Origin: Vermamoeba vermiformis
Taxonomy: Eukaryota; Tubulinea; Echinamoebida
Assembly (NCBI GenBank): GCA_045837725.1
Contig: JBEWZL010000115.1
Location: 111,459 to 175,458 of the forward strand
Length of the DNA: 64,000 nt
Direction of reading: 5' to 3'
Shown here piece after piece: positions 23,284 through 34,988 of this stretch. Under the pieces are notes generated by a model. That model was not told the origin of the DNA, searched no databases, and worked only from the letters and a program-made list of their open reading frames with translations. Both the position numbers and the translations under genes were made by a program. Numbering within the stretch: the stretch's first letter is position 1; every line of letters starts with the position of its first letter.

Positions 23284-23370
23284 GTTGAAGAACGAATAAA
23301 AATAGCACCTCCAATGAGTTTCGCGACCATCAAAAGAACACCACTCGCACTACATTTTATTGTTAGTAAT
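23284..23370. promoter_or_regulatory. Compact bidirectional promoter HACD / ZNHIT3
   Basis: Only 87 bp separate the start codons of two divergent genes, so both promoters and 5' leaders must share this stretch or reach into coding sequence. Confidence 0.65.
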
Positions 23371-24231
23371 ATGACAAACTGCGGAGTATGCAATACAGCG
23401 CCAGGCAAATACAAATGCCCTAACTGCGTCTTGAAATAGTAAGCATGTGGAGATTGCAACCTCGTTTAACGCCTGTCAGATCGCGTCACAGAGTGCAAGC
23501 CATATTGTTCCGAATATTTATTAATATTTGTTATATTTCTACAGCTGCTCGGTGGCATGCTTTAAAATTCACAAAGGTAGCGTGAATATTTAATTTTTAA
23601 TAGATCAGATCCAAGATCTTTTTATAGTGCCTTTGTTTTGTAGCATCGACGCTGATATTTTTTGTTAAATATAGAGGTTTGTAAAAAAGAAGAAAAGCCT
23701 GTTGCAACAGAACCGCAAAAACCAGCCGATCACGATCCAAGCCAGACACACAGCACACAGACCGAGACGAGTGCACCGACCACTCATAGTCACACAACTC
23801 ACATCTAACATCACAGCAACACCCTCGCAGGGCACTGCAATAACTACGCCTAAAGTACCGAATGTGACGAGTAAGTCCTCAGTCTACATTCAGCTGGTTC
23901 TAATGTGTCGCGCAGTCTCCACGCAACACGATGACATGTTTGACAGCTACAGAGTGCCGAGTGAACTGCTGCTCAAGATCAGTAAGTGACGGGACTGCAC
24001 TCGCGTTCACAGGACACTAACACGAGTTCGCTAGGTCAAAACGCGCAGTTAGTGAAGGCCCTGCAAGAGCCCAGTCTGCAGCAGTTGATTCGCAGCATTG
24101 ACAGCGCGCACAACCCTGAAGAGTGTCTCAAACAGGCGATGATTGACAACCCACAGCTGCACAACTTCATCGACAACATGCTCAAGTCCATGGGCCTGCG
24201 CGATGAACAGAGTCACTCCACCATCATGTAA
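23371..24231 (+). CDS. ZNHIT3: HIT zinc-finger protein (ZNHIT3-like)
   Basis: Exons 23371-23438, 23545-23576, 23675-23770, 23817-23870, 23916-23981 and 24035-24231 close to 170 residues. The N-terminus is a zf-HIT domain: CGVCNTAPGKYKCPNC, then YCSVACFKIHKEVC, giving the paired zinc ligands. A Thr/Gln-rich linker follows, and the C-terminus LVKALQEPSLQQLIRSIDSA plus NPQLHNFIDNML matches the ZNHIT3 C-terminal region. ZNHIT3 helps assemble box C/D snoRNPs with NUFIP1. The second intron-free frame after 23770 ends in a stop, so the 46-nt intron 23771-23816 is required. Confidence 0.85.
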
Positions 24232-24487
24232 CAACGAGCGCTATTGTCGAGCATATGAGCGCTAACATGAGGCAGCACAGTGATGTACCACTACACTTGT
24301 AAATAAACTTGCGGAATTGAACGAACCATGTTGGCCCTATCTGATTGAGCATATCTAACTAGCTGCGCTTTTAAGCTAAGTGAAAGATCAACAAAATTTT
24401 CACGGGGTCAAAGATATTTCTTGGTGACGCGGATGCAGCATTTTTTCATTCAGCACATATAACAAACACAACACACCAACACCAACC

Positions 24488-24909
24488 ATGAGTGCTTCAT
24501 TCGGCAAAATTTTCTCCACCTTTTTCAGCGAATACAGCCGCAAGACACCGCTCAAGCTGAAAGTCATCGACGTTTACTTAGTCTATGTTGTGCTGACTGG
24601 CGTCGTCCAAGCACTTTATTGTGCTATGGTTGGTACTTTCCCCTTCAACTCATTTTTGTCTGGCTTCATCTCCACTGTGGGCTCGTTTGTTTTGGCTGGT
24701 AATGATTATCTAAAAAAATATCAATAATCGATAAAAAATTTTTATTTTGCTTAGACGTAAATGTTAACCTGTAATATTATATAGTCGGACTTAGAATGCA
24801 CGTTAACCCTCAAAATACATGGAAAGGAGTTGTTCAAGAGAGAGCTTTTGCTGACTGGGTTTTTGCTAATCTTCTCTTCCACTTTGTCATCGTCTCTTTC
24901 TTGGGATAA
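24488..24909 (+). CDS. DAD1: DAD1, oligosaccharyltransferase subunit
   Basis: Two exons, 24488-24698 and 24785-24909, give 111 residues, the usual length for DAD1/Ost2. It is a small integral ER membrane subunit of oligosaccharyltransferase (N-glycosylation). The sequence has [38 protein letters not shown] and the conserved end [28 protein letters not shown] and HFVIVSFLG at the stop. Confidence 0.97.
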
Positions 24910-25086
24910 AAAATGTGCTAAGTAACACGATTATTTAAGCATTTGTTTAAATAGGAATAAATTTTGTTAAATACAACAACAGGAGAGAGATCGCATCTAC
25001 AACCAAAACTAGTACTCAGCAACCTTAGTTTTATACAAATAAATAATCGTATGTACAATAATCAATAACCAGCAAGCCGTGGATAT

Positions 25087-26024
25087 TTAACAATCACTGT
25101 GCTCGGTATCCATGCCACTCATCACTTCCTGCATCTGGCGTTGCAAAGCTCTTATGGCTTCTGCGTAGTCGCGTTGCAGGGCATTGAAGGCGAATTCGAG
25201 TACACCAATGCGTGCTTCGAGCTGTTCAATCTTCTTTTTGTCTTCAGGGTTGGAGGGAACACTGCTGGCCTCTGAAGAATTGTTAGATGTGCACGTGTAA
25301 CGCACAGGTTAGATCAACGTACCAGCACTGACAGGAGCAGTGGAAATAACAAAGCGCGAGGTATGACTGGGCTTAGAGACAGGTTCAGTAATCTCCAGTG
25401 CTTCTGCTGCTTCAGATTTGAGGGCAGCACTCGCTGATTTTTTGATCCGCACACCACTGAGTCTGGGGATGGTATGTGTCAACTAATTGCTTGTTTCATA
25501 TAACGACACTTACTTGGAATCTATTTTTTCTGCTAGCACGGACGACCGTGAGCCGAGAACGGTCTGATGACGAAAAGATGGTGAGATTAACGCGTTAATC
25601 TGTGGGTACAGAAAAGAACGTGACCTTACCTGAGTCCTCTTGGGTCGGGCCGTGATGGTAATTTTTCTGTGTTTGTTTGGAGAATGGTTTTCTTTGTGGG
25701 CCATCAAAGAGCTCAAGCGCTTAGCATCGAATTGGCTGGATTTGCGGCCAGGTTTTGGTGGAGACATATAAAAACTCATCCTACCATCTCTAGTGTGATT
25801 ATGCTCGTCGACCATATTTAATTCGTCCTCTTTTATTTGCTCTAGATCAATGACGCTGAATTCGGAGAACAAGTTAGATGTGCCCAATAACAAGAGATTT
25901 TCATGGTAGTTTACCTTAACCTAGGATCTGCATGTGAATTGTATCTAAGTAATTCGTCAACACCGTCCCACTCATTGGAGCCCAAATCTACTTGAAGCAA
26001 TTTGTTTTGAAGGGGAGTAGTCAT
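25087..26024 (-). CDS. Unrecognised coiled-coil protein with KEN box
   Basis: About five exons run from ATG at 26024 to TAA at 25087, giving some 230-260 residues. I do not recognise the family. The first exon reads MTTPLQNKLLQVDLGSNEW. An internal segment has SPPKPGRKSS and AHKENHSPN, which contains a KEN motif of the kind read by APC/C, preceded by RxxL-like KRLSSL. The C-terminus is a short coiled coil (EQLEARIGVLEFAFNALQ, then RALQRQMQEV). Basic, Ser-rich segments suggest a nuclear protein. A cell-cycle role is only a guess from the degron-like motif. Confidence 0.6.
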
Positions 26025-26334
26025 GATGGCGTACAGTAGTGGATAATAAATAAATAAAAGTAGTCTTGTTCCTCGTTCCTAGCTCTTGTTCGAATGACGA
26101 AAATTGAGACAAAAGATTTCGAAAAAAACGGCTAGTTGGGAGGCGCGAAAATCTCTGAAGCGTACAGTAATAATATAATTCGGTTATTTATTAACAAGGT
26201 TGATTCTTATATTACAACAAAATCGCGGCGAGGCTTGTAACTCGAAACATCAAAGCCAAAATCGGAGAGCAGATCCTCGCCCTCTCCTTACTGCGCAACA
26301 TTTGTATTGTACAACGCTCTACATACTGCGCTGA
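26025..26334. other. Gap between two tandem minus-strand genes
   Basis: The 310 bp hold the promoter of the KEN-box gene and the 3' flank of the Shg1-like gene. No coding signal was seen. Confidence 0.5.
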
Positions 26335-27740
26335 TTATGAAGAGCTGCTAGAGTCTGAATCAGAGTCCGAGTCAGAGTCAGAACTCGATCGACTCGAGTC
26401 ATCATCGCTCGCACTTGACGAGGCACTGGACGACGAATCATCTGTCCGACACGTGTCAGTCAGGCCAACAAATGTCACGTGTCTGTACGTACCTGAGTAT
26501 TTCCTTCTTCGCTTCTTTGGTCGTTTGTGACTGCGCTGTCGAATGCGCATTTGTTGTTTCATTTGTGCGGCACTCGTCACAATTCTCACACGGCCAGTTT
26601 CACTTTGTCGTCGCTTGCGTTTCTTCGGCACGAGTCTCTCGCGTTTGTTTCGTCGCTCACTGTCACTGCTGTCGCTGTCATCATACTCGGCTACTGCTCC
26701 CGTGCCATTGGCTGCAGGTACATTGTGCGTGCCATTCTTGTCTTCACCTTCAGTTTTGACCTCTTTGGGTACCTCACTCGCAGTGTGATTGACTTTGGTA
26801 TTGTTCGGGTTGTTTGAGGGGTGTTTGGGTGGGACATTGGGACTCGTTGTCTTGCGCGGAACATTTGATACGACTGGTTTGGGTTTAGTTGTCACGCCAG
26901 TCTGAGAGCCGGATCGTGTCAAACTGCTCAGTAGTTGATCGATGTTGAATTCTTGTTTCTGCGGCTCAGTGCTCGAGGATACTTGTTTAGGCTTGGTGGG
27001 AGTGATTACCATATTTGGATTCTTTTTATACTCTTCCAAAGCTGCGGAGATAAAATTAGAATCCAGATCACCAGACTAAATATAAACTTAATGCCTTTCG
27101 GCAAAATTTTCAAGCCAGAAAAATTCCAAATATTAGATCTTACTTTGTTTGACGCTTTCTTTGATCTGATCTTGCAGATCGTCCGAACTGTTAAAAGTAG
27201 ATTCGAAAGTTGACCGCAAGTTCTCTACAATCTTTGTCCTGATTTAAGAGGTTAGTATAATGCAATATAGCTAGGGGAAAAGGCTGTAGGAACTGGTAGG
27301 AAATTAAACCAGACATCCCGCTCGATTCGTTTGTCGCCGTACTTTGTGATTTCACTATGCAAGTCACGCGCAAGATTCTGCTTATTTGTTTTTTTCTCAT
27401 CGAATTTCTGTAGTTTTTCGCTTGCTTCAAGCACTTGCAGCGTATTCTGCTTCACTTGGTCAATTATGCCCTGTGAAAAATACAATTAATGTTAATATTT
27501 AAGACACATCGCTATTATAATATAGTAACGATTATAAAAATAATTGTAATAATTTCTCGGGATAAAAATAACGGTGTTACGGCAGATCTACCGCGCTTTC
27601 GCACCACAATCGCACATAACATCGTTATCATTGACACGGGTTATACGTGCCTCTGATTTTAGGCGCTCGATAAGCTTTGATTTCCAGAGGTCAAAGGCTC
27701 CCGAACTTTTTATATGATCGATAAGCCGTTGCGGATCCAT
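26335..27740 (-). CDS. Possible Shg1/BOD1-type nuclear protein with acidic Ser/Asp tail
   Basis: A chain of about five exons starts at ATG 27740 and ends at TGA near 26335. The N-terminus, RLIDHIKSSGAFDLWKSKLIERL, resembles the start of the COMPASS Shg1/BOD1 domain; a helical segment around 27480-27260 (GIIDQVKQNTLQVLEASEKL) follows. The last large exon is low-complexity, with basic clusters such as RLVPKKRKRRQ and KRPKKRRRK, probable nuclear localisation signals, and ends in a run of alternating Ser and Asp. Exact donor use in the first exon is unclear. The family call is tentative. Confidence 0.5.
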
Positions 27741-27908
27741 TGCAATTCCATTTGTCTTCTATGCGTGCAACATATTTGAGCCTTCTCAATATTCTTAAGG
27801 CAATGAATCGTGTCGGTCTATGCAGTCCTGGCAAGAAATAGCACTGACCTTCATTTTTGAAATTTATTTGTCTGCTTCAACACGGTCCTTGCGCACATCG
27901 AAGCGACA

Positions 27909-29002
27909 ATGAACATCAAATCACTTACAATATTACTGGCATTAATACTGTGCATAGGAGCTATAACAACGGTGGAGGCAAATGTCATTGAAGCCGATGA
28001 CAAAATAGTGCAACACTTGCTCGATACTTCAGACGTATTTTATTTGGAATTTTATTCACCATCGTGTGGTATGTATTTAGTTATTATAATTTAGCGATAA
28101 AACAATTATTAAAATTTCAGAGAGAATAATCGAAGTGCGGAATTTACATCGCGGGCTCAATCAATATTATTTAATTAACATTAACTTCTTAGGTCATTGC
28201 AGAAAATTTGCGCCAGTGTGGGAGCGCGTTGGCAAGGCATTGTTTGGCGCAGTGCCAGTCGCACGCGTCAATGTGCAACAACACAATGCACTCGCGAACA
28301 AGTACGGCGTGCGATTTGTGCCCGATGTACGCATATTTGAGCGCAAAGGTACGCACTATATACACGCAATACTATAGTACTATTGCCATGCAGCGTACTG
28401 ACGAGGGTGTTGCAGCGGACACAGCAATCAATCGCGGTGAATTGACGCCAGTGCAGCTCGCGCAAGTGATCATGGCCAAGCTGTCAGTGCTCGAGGTCAC
28501 AGTGGAGGGCCTGGCTGCATTCTTGGGCATTGCTCCTGACTCACCTGTGGACCCTGAGGACGCCATCCCTCGTGTCCTGTTGCTGCACCGCGACGAAGAT
28601 GAGCGCGTCAAAGCATTCGCCGCACTTCAAGCACAGCACAAAGAGCGCGTCATCTTCGGTGCGCTGTCATACTCGCACAGCACTGCCGATGCGATTGCAG
28701 CAGTCGTGGGTGAGATAGCGACCAAGGCTCAGGTCCTCACAGCGCAGCACAACAAAGTGCTCAAGATCAGTGCCGTCGACACTGCGCGTGTAGAACAGCT
28801 CGTGACAGGCCTGGCTAACCGCACGGAGGTCATGGTGCAGACTGAAGAGCAGATTGTAGTCACCAAGTCGCGCTCTTATTCCTTGTTCAATATTGTGTTC
28901 TTTGGCTCGGTGCTCGTCGTGGGCTACTTTGTCTACAAAGGCTATGTCAAAAAGCAAGATCCGCGAAGTCGCCACAAGAAGAACGACCATCTCTATGTGT
29001 AA
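27909..29002 (+). CDS. Thioredoxin-domain ER membrane protein (TMX/PDI-like)
   Basis: Exons 27909-28068, 28193-28348 and 28416-29002 give 300 residues. A signal peptide (LTILLALILCIGAITTVEA) leads into a thioredoxin fold with FYLEFYSPSCGHCRKFAPVW; the CGHC redox motif is assembled across the first splice site. ARVNVQQHNALANKYGVRFVPDVRIF completes the fold, with the usual cis-Pro region. A helical middle follows and then one membrane helix, YSLFNIVFFGSVLVVGYFVY, and a basic tail of some 20 residues. I infer a type I membrane oxidoreductase of the secretory pathway, nearest to the TMX group. Confidence 0.85.
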
Positions 29003-29350
29003 ATAAACGTCTCCTAAGGATTTCTTGGAAATGCTGTGCGCTGCTGGGCAAGATGCTTACGATCCAAAATTGTTTTGTTTTCACGCACATTGTCAAGGAT
29101 CAACACCAACAACCAACAAAGATATTCTTGCGCGTTCAATAATTATAGAATCAAACGGCGTCAAAACAACTAAGAATATAGAGGTATTAACACATTTCAC
29201 ACAACAAGAAAAAGATCAGTATGCAATTTAAAAAAATACAATTTTTTATTACGCTTATATGTGCATGGGTGTCTATTGTACCTGATTGGAATTTAATTTA
29301 AAAATTGTTTTAAAAAATTATTTATTAAAGTCTTACAACCAGGAGAAGTG
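29003..29350. other. Gap between TMX-like and F-box/LRR genes
   Basis: An open frame covers 29025-29231 but shows no family resemblance and no splice-site support. The rest is AT-rich promoter-like sequence. Confidence 0.45.
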
Positions 29351-31004
29351 ATGGCTGAAATTGACTTGCCTGCCGAATTATTTGGTAAGCGGTGTAGTCA
29401 ATAAATGTAATTTTCTGACTAATTGTAGGACTGGTATTTGAAAACTTGGAGATAAATCACCTCAAAGACATCAAACTCGTGTGCAAAAATTGGAATCGAT
29501 GTGTTTGGGCTACGCGTAAGAGCATTGACGTCTCCAGTACCGAAACATACAAAGTACGCTAAAAATGATCACTCTGGACCAATTCCTTAATATGACTTGT
29601 TAGGCCAATATCCACGACGACAACCTCATTGCTATACTGCAAAAGACACGTCAATTACAGTCGTTGAATGTGTCCGAGACGTATTATTTGACCGCTGAAG
29701 TGTTGAAAAAGATTGCAGAGTTGGGCTTGCCATTAAAGAGGTGAGTGGAGTCCTTCACTATTCAGCTCGCGACTGACACGCGGCGCCAGACTGCAGCTGA
29801 ACGGCACATTTGATTTGATGGGCAAAGACACTGCCGAGGCCAATGTGAACATTGCACACTTGCGCACCTTGACCACGCTGACAGAACTGCAGCTCAAGTG
29901 GCACAAGTTCAGTGACGAGGGCATGCAGGCCTTTGAAAACATGATCAACATGACGAGTCTCGATCTGACAGGCTGTGAGATGAAAGGTCCTGGCTTCAAA
30001 CACTTGTCTCGCATGCACAAGTTGAAGCGACTCTACTTCTCGTTCTCACCCACTGTCACTAACGAAGCACTCGGCTACGTCGCACAGTTGACCTCGTTGC
30101 GCGTGTTGGAGATGCAGTACTGCGAACACATCACTGACGAGGGTGCTGCCAAGCTGTCAACACTCACTGACTTGACGCGCATCAACTTCCACGGATGCAG
30201 GTAAGTCATCCCTCTCATTCTCGCGACCCTCGCATTGACAGTGCAACAGCGGCATCACCGACGCTACGATTGAAATGGTCGTGCGTTCAATGCCCAATCT
30301 CGTGCAGCTGCACTTGTCCGACTGCTCGAAGCTGACTGACCGCGCTGTGGACATGATTCGAGGGTATGTTTTGACGAGCAATTAGCTGCATGAAGTACGA
30401 CTGACACACCTCTAGCTTGAAGAATCTGACGGGTCTTTATATGTACCGCTGTGAGGCACTCACGCCTGAGGCCCTCGCGAGCATTGCATCGATGGTGGAC
30501 TTGCGCGAGTTGTACATCAATCGCACGCACGTGAATGACCACGTGCTCGATAGTTATCAGCACTTGGTCAACTTGCGCAAGTTGTGCTTTGGCATGGGCG
30601 ATCCAGCAGTATGTAGACCGACCACTAATACTCTCACTTCGAAAATAAGATCTAATGTTTGTTGCACAGGTGACGGATCAGGGCATTTTCTGTCTGACTT
30701 CGCTGCAGAACTTGGAGTGGCTCGACTGTACATCGGCAAGGAATATTTCTAATGCCTCACTGAATGCAATTGCTCAACTGACTAATTTGAGGTAAGTTAA
30801 ACTCCGTGCTATTTTTAGCGTACCGCGTTATTGAACGAAAAATTTAGACGATTACGCATTGGCAAATGTCCTGGCATTGGTGACGAAGTGATTCCACATT
30901 TTGAGAAGTTAACCAACTTAATTGACCTCGATATCAGCGAGACAGCTATTAGAAAAGACGTTGCCAAAGAACGACTTGGCTGGATCAAGCAGTTGCGCGT
31001 GTAA
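29351..31004 (+). CDS. F-box protein with leucine-rich repeats (FBXL/AMN1 type)
   Basis: Roughly eight exons run from ATG 29351 to TAA 31002-31004, about 420 residues. The N-terminus LPAELFGLVFENLEINHL with IKLVCKNWNRCVW is an F-box, which binds Skp1 in SCF ubiquitin ligases. It is followed by about twelve LRRs of the cysteine-containing type, for example LQSLNVSETYYLTAEVLKKI, MTSLDLTGCEMKG and LVQLHLSDCSKLTDRAVDMI. These would form the substrate-binding arc. One intron contains the only CTATTTTTAG box seen outside the 4-17 kb block (30809). Confidence 0.88.
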
Positions 31005-31299
31005 TGTTTACTATTTGTTTTATTATCGTTTTATTTCACTGTAGTAAATAGGTTTCAACGGAGTTAGATTTTCAGATCGATCACCATCATAGTCACGTGT
31101 TTCTGTGAAAGACAAACGCGGGATTGAATGTGGATCCAAAATCCACCGCAAGTTACTTAACGTTCTTTTTGGTAATTATTGCCCTTTGTCATTCAGTCGC
31201 ACAACAAAGCACAACAAGGCTATTCATATTTACTATTGTGAGCTTAACGTTAAGCTTCCTAGCACAGTCAGTAACAACTAGGCAAAGTAGATGCTTCAA
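31005..31299. other. Gap before the EGF-7TM gene
   Basis: It holds the F-box/LRR 3' end and promoter of the next gene. A frame open from 31124 overlaps the next gene's first exon in another phase and is rejected as its start. Confidence 0.5.
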
Positions 31300-32642
31300 A
31301 TGTCAACGATCAGTTTTGTATTATACATCGGACTATGTATTTTACCGTTCAGCGTTGCCGAATGCGTACAGCCATTACTTCCATTCATTCCCCAGTGCTC
31401 TGGTAAGTTACTAAAGAAAAAAAATCTTTGTTATCCTCGCTGAATTTTGGATTTTCCTGGGTATCCCCGCACATACATATACTCGTACATTATTCGAATA
31501 TATATTATTACATTCTTTATTTTACAAAAGGACATTGTATTTCCCTCGTTTTATTTCCGGTTGGATTAATCCGCCGTTATTTCCTTTTTAGGTAATGGTG
31601 AGTGTGTCTCGGATAGCTGCAGATGTAACGAAGGATTCAGTGGTCTTTCTGTGTTCTATAACGCAATAGGGCACGACTGCAACACTCACGAGCTGTCGTT
31701 TCACATCATTGCGTACATCTCATTCGGCGCGTGTTGTTTGGCCCTATTCTCAGCTGTCTATCGCCTCATCACATTTGCGCCGCACAAAAAATCCTCTTGG
31801 ACTGTTGCGCGAGACCCCCTAATTATTCTCTGTTGTATTGTTACTTCAACTGCACGTAAGTAAATAGCGAACTTGGATCAACTAGTGGCTAATCTCTCAA
31901 TGAAGTGGGCTTGGCGTGGCAGGGGCTGTATCTCTTCGGAGAATTCTACGTGCACAACAGCATTGTGTCGTGCATTCTGTTCATCGCCATGTGGATCATT
32001 CTCCAGATGACACTCTTCTACATCTTGCGCTCGTACATCAATCTGGCCTGGACAACTGCACTGCAAAAGAATCTGCAGCCCTCGCATTTGACTGTATTGG
32101 CTGCACCACTCGCGGTCAATGTCCTCGGCAGTGGCTGCATCTTGGGCATTTATCTCAGTACGAGCCATGAGATGCAGATCGGTACGTCAACTGTTGCTAG
32201 TGCTACTGATATCGCGTACTAATGTCATTCAGTCTTTGCACAGAGTTTTGGCGGCGTGTTCGGACCGTGCTTGCTGTTTTTAGCGCTGTCGCTGGTCGTG
32301 ATAGTATCGCTGATATTGAAGAGCATTCACAAGCATCTCAAGGTGTCGGACATAAACAAGCACACCAAGAACTACGAGATCATTCAGCGCGGCATTGCGA
32401 AGCTGCAGCAAACGCGATTAATTACGCTCATCTCGCTCGCTGTCCCATCCACCGCTACAGTGGCGTGGGTAATGGTGCCGCTGTTAATCACTTATTTGTT
32501 GCCACTCTTTTTTTTCCTGACAGCATTCAGCGACATCCTCTTTGTATTGCGTGTGTTGACTCCTGTGTCGAGCGATGACAACAGATCTGCTGCAGGAATG
32601 AGCGTGTCCAAGTCTGGGGTTTTGAGTGTCAATGATCGCTAA
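31300..32642 (+). CDS. EGF-like domain plus seven-helix membrane protein
   Basis: Exons 31300-31402, 31592-31855, 31906-32181 and 32233-32642 close to 350 residues. ATG at 31300 gives a clean signal peptide (MSTISFVLYIGLCILPFSVA). The junction 31402/31592 creates QCSGNGECVSDSCRCNEGFSG, a textbook EGF-like core, which decides the frame. About seven hydrophobic helices follow, among them HIIAYISFGACCLALFSAVY, VSCILFIAMWIILQMTLFYI and GPCLLFLALSLVVIVSLIL, with a charged loop before the last ones and a Ser-rich cytoplasmic tail. The layout suggests a cell-surface receptor or adhesion GPCR-like protein; no family was recognised in the helices. Confidence 0.8.
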
Positions 32643-32824
32643 TATTATATGAGGCTATTGCTTCATCGTGTATATTAGAATGTAAATAATGCGTCGAACT
32701 GAACCGGTTGTGCCGTTCGCGCCTTTTTATATTTGAATTTCAAACGGATAACGGCTAGTTTTAAGTTACGCTCGCAGAATTATCTAATTCATTATTTTAA
32801 TCTGTAAAGCAACACAACATTGAA

Positions 32825-33940
32825 ATGAGTCGTAGAAACACTCGCACACGAGCAAGTACATCGAGAAAGAGAAAGGCTTCCGACATCTCCATTTCGGATG
32901 AAAGCAACAAGGAGAACCAATGTAATTATGAAGAAGAAGAGCATAAACGCGTATTGAAAAAAGCCAAGGTCAAGGCTTTATTGGAGGACTTTGATAACGA
33001 AGGTAAATTATAATAGAATATTGCAATAACCAGCAAATTTTGAATTATAATATTATAATATCGGCGTATTCGTTAATGTGTTCGCTATTAGTTGAATCTC
33101 GTGTACATAAAATGGAGATCGAATCCGAAAATATTTCAAAGAAGCTACGCCAATCAATGTATGTGTGGCTATTACAACTGCCTCCTCGTGTAAGGAATTT
33201 GCCGCTATCAGAGTTTGTGGAGAAATATCAAGGCGATTTGAACAAGTACGTACTCCACTGACCAAACCGGTTTGTTCAATTCAAAATTAACCCGCACTCT
33301 TAGAGCTATGCGTGATGAACAAGTGTCCATGGCGAATATGTTGATGACACCGGTGCCTGGTGAGTACCCTCACGGTAAAGTATCATAATCTCGCAGAATA
33401 TCCTTGACTCAACCTCGCTCAGATCGCAATGAACTCAAGTCCTCACTCGTGCGCGCAACACCACAACAAAGTGCCAGACTGCAACGCTACTTGAAGCAAC
33501 GTGCTGCGCGCGATGAGCCGACGAGCACACCGAGTGTTGCACGCCCCGTGTCACACACCGCTGGCGCTCAGACGAGCACCAATATGGTACCCACAGCTAT
33601 TCAAAGTGCATCAATGACGCGATTGATGGAGCAGTCGATCAAAGCGGCTGAAAAGACCGTTGTAGGCAAGAGTTCAGCAGCACTCGACAAATTAGATCGT
33701 GACTCCGCTGAACAACAGATCTTGATGGCCACTCGCACACCTACTCGCCCTAAGACTGCGCGTAAGTAGACTAATGAGGTATAGTGCATATCATGTACTT
33801 ATTCTTCTCTAGCCAAGCGTCCTGAGATGGGTCTGTTGTCCTCACTGAGCGACACGACTACGAGCAAAGAGGACAAGTTGAATGCGATCAGAAAGATGAA
33901 GCAACAGATGGAGATGTTGGAAAAGATGTACTCGCAGTGA
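32825..33940 (+). CDS. Borealin-like chromosomal passenger complex subunit
   Basis: Exons 32825-33002, 33092-33245, 33304-33359, 33423-33761 and 33813-33940 close to 284 residues. The basic N-terminus contains SNKENQ, a possible KEN degron. ALLEDFDNEVESRVHKMEIE with WLLQLPPRVRNLPLSEFVEK matches the Borealin/Nbl1 helical region that binds INCENP and survivin, including LxDFDxEVexR and the LPxxvRxLpl pattern. A Ser/Thr-rich middle and a short coiled coil at the end (AIRKMKQQMEMLEKMY) follow. The complex places Aurora kinase at centromeres and midzone. Confidence 0.85.
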
Positions 33941-34147
33941 GCTGTGAATGGAACGGCCAAGAACTGCTTTAATTGGCGGTTGTTGAGTCGTTCTAATGCT
34001 TCGTTATGAAGCACTTGTGTATAATAAACTGTGTTTTGCTAGATCTGCCCTCGTCCTCGTGTTAATTATACATTGTTTTATTCGCTTGATAACAACACGA
34101 GTGCTATGGATATTATATACTGGTTATATTTCTATATATTAACGTTC

Positions 34148-34803
34148 TTATTTGGCATTTTGAGCTGCCTTGATTTCACTTTCTGTCACTAATTTTTCCA
34201 AATAAGCAGTATTATCGATCGTAACAATAGCCTGTGTATTATGCGCATATTAATATCACCGAGAACATAATGTAGCGGTTTCAATGTTACCTTCTTGTGG
34301 TTCTTCATTTGATAGAATCGTCGTGTAGTGTAGTCTCGTCTGATTTTGCCATAGCTAACCAATGTGTTGACTTTTAATACTCGCAAGCCGTAGATTTTTT
34401 CGAGCTGTTTGTATTGATAATAATAGCCTGTTAGTTTGCTTTCTAGATGTAGCCAAAATAATGGTCGAGTAGCTTCTCGATAATTCATATATTAATTTTG
34501 CCAATAAAATTGCAATAATTCAAACGGGAGGGAATAATAATAATAGGGTTATTGTCAGATAATAATTAATTAAATTATTGGATTAGCACCGAATAAATTT
34601 GTAAACAACAAAAAATTAAATTTACATTATAACTATAATATAGAACATACCTCTTGCTTAATTTCAAGTTTATTTTTATTTTTTGGTGTAATGAAGTTGA
34701 TCACTCCTCGGGATGTAACAAAGTTACCACCAGGTTGAGGCACCATAGTGGACTCAGGGAAAAATAGTTTCATAGCCTTAGCGGCTCCTCGTCGTGCTGC
34801 CAT
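34148..34803 (-). CDS. MRPL23: Mitochondrial ribosomal protein uL23 (MRPL23)
   Basis: Exons 34803-34651, 34404-34291 and 34231-34148 close to 116 residues. The pattern KLFFPESTMV, NFITPKNKNKLEIKQ, LEKIYGLRVLKVNTLVSYG and KIRRDYTTRRFYQMKNHKKA matches mitochondrial uL23, which sits at the peptide exit of the large subunit. The protein is short and basic at the N-terminus, fitting import into mitochondria. Confidence 0.82.
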
Positions 34804-34988
34804 TGTGTATGTATTTTACTTGCAATAATGAATGAAATCAGTCGCAACAAACAGACCTGGTCGAGCTAAAATGACAGCCAACGACTGCAAGACTTAATGG
34901 CAGGTTAATTTGAGGCTTATGTTAATCAAATATTTACATGTCGCTTATTTACACAGATATGGACAAACAGATCGCGATCTGTTTATAT

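Noticed and set aside
30809-30818. Single CTATTTTTAG box in the F-box/LRR gene as an extension of the motif block
   Set aside because: It stands alone, without the palindromes or E-boxes around it, and fits chance in AT-rich introns.
31124-31411. Hydrophobic frame from 31124 as start of the EGF-7TM gene
   Set aside because: It lacks an ATG and is out of phase with the EGF exon; the frame starting at ATG 31300 gives a signal peptide and completes the EGF core.
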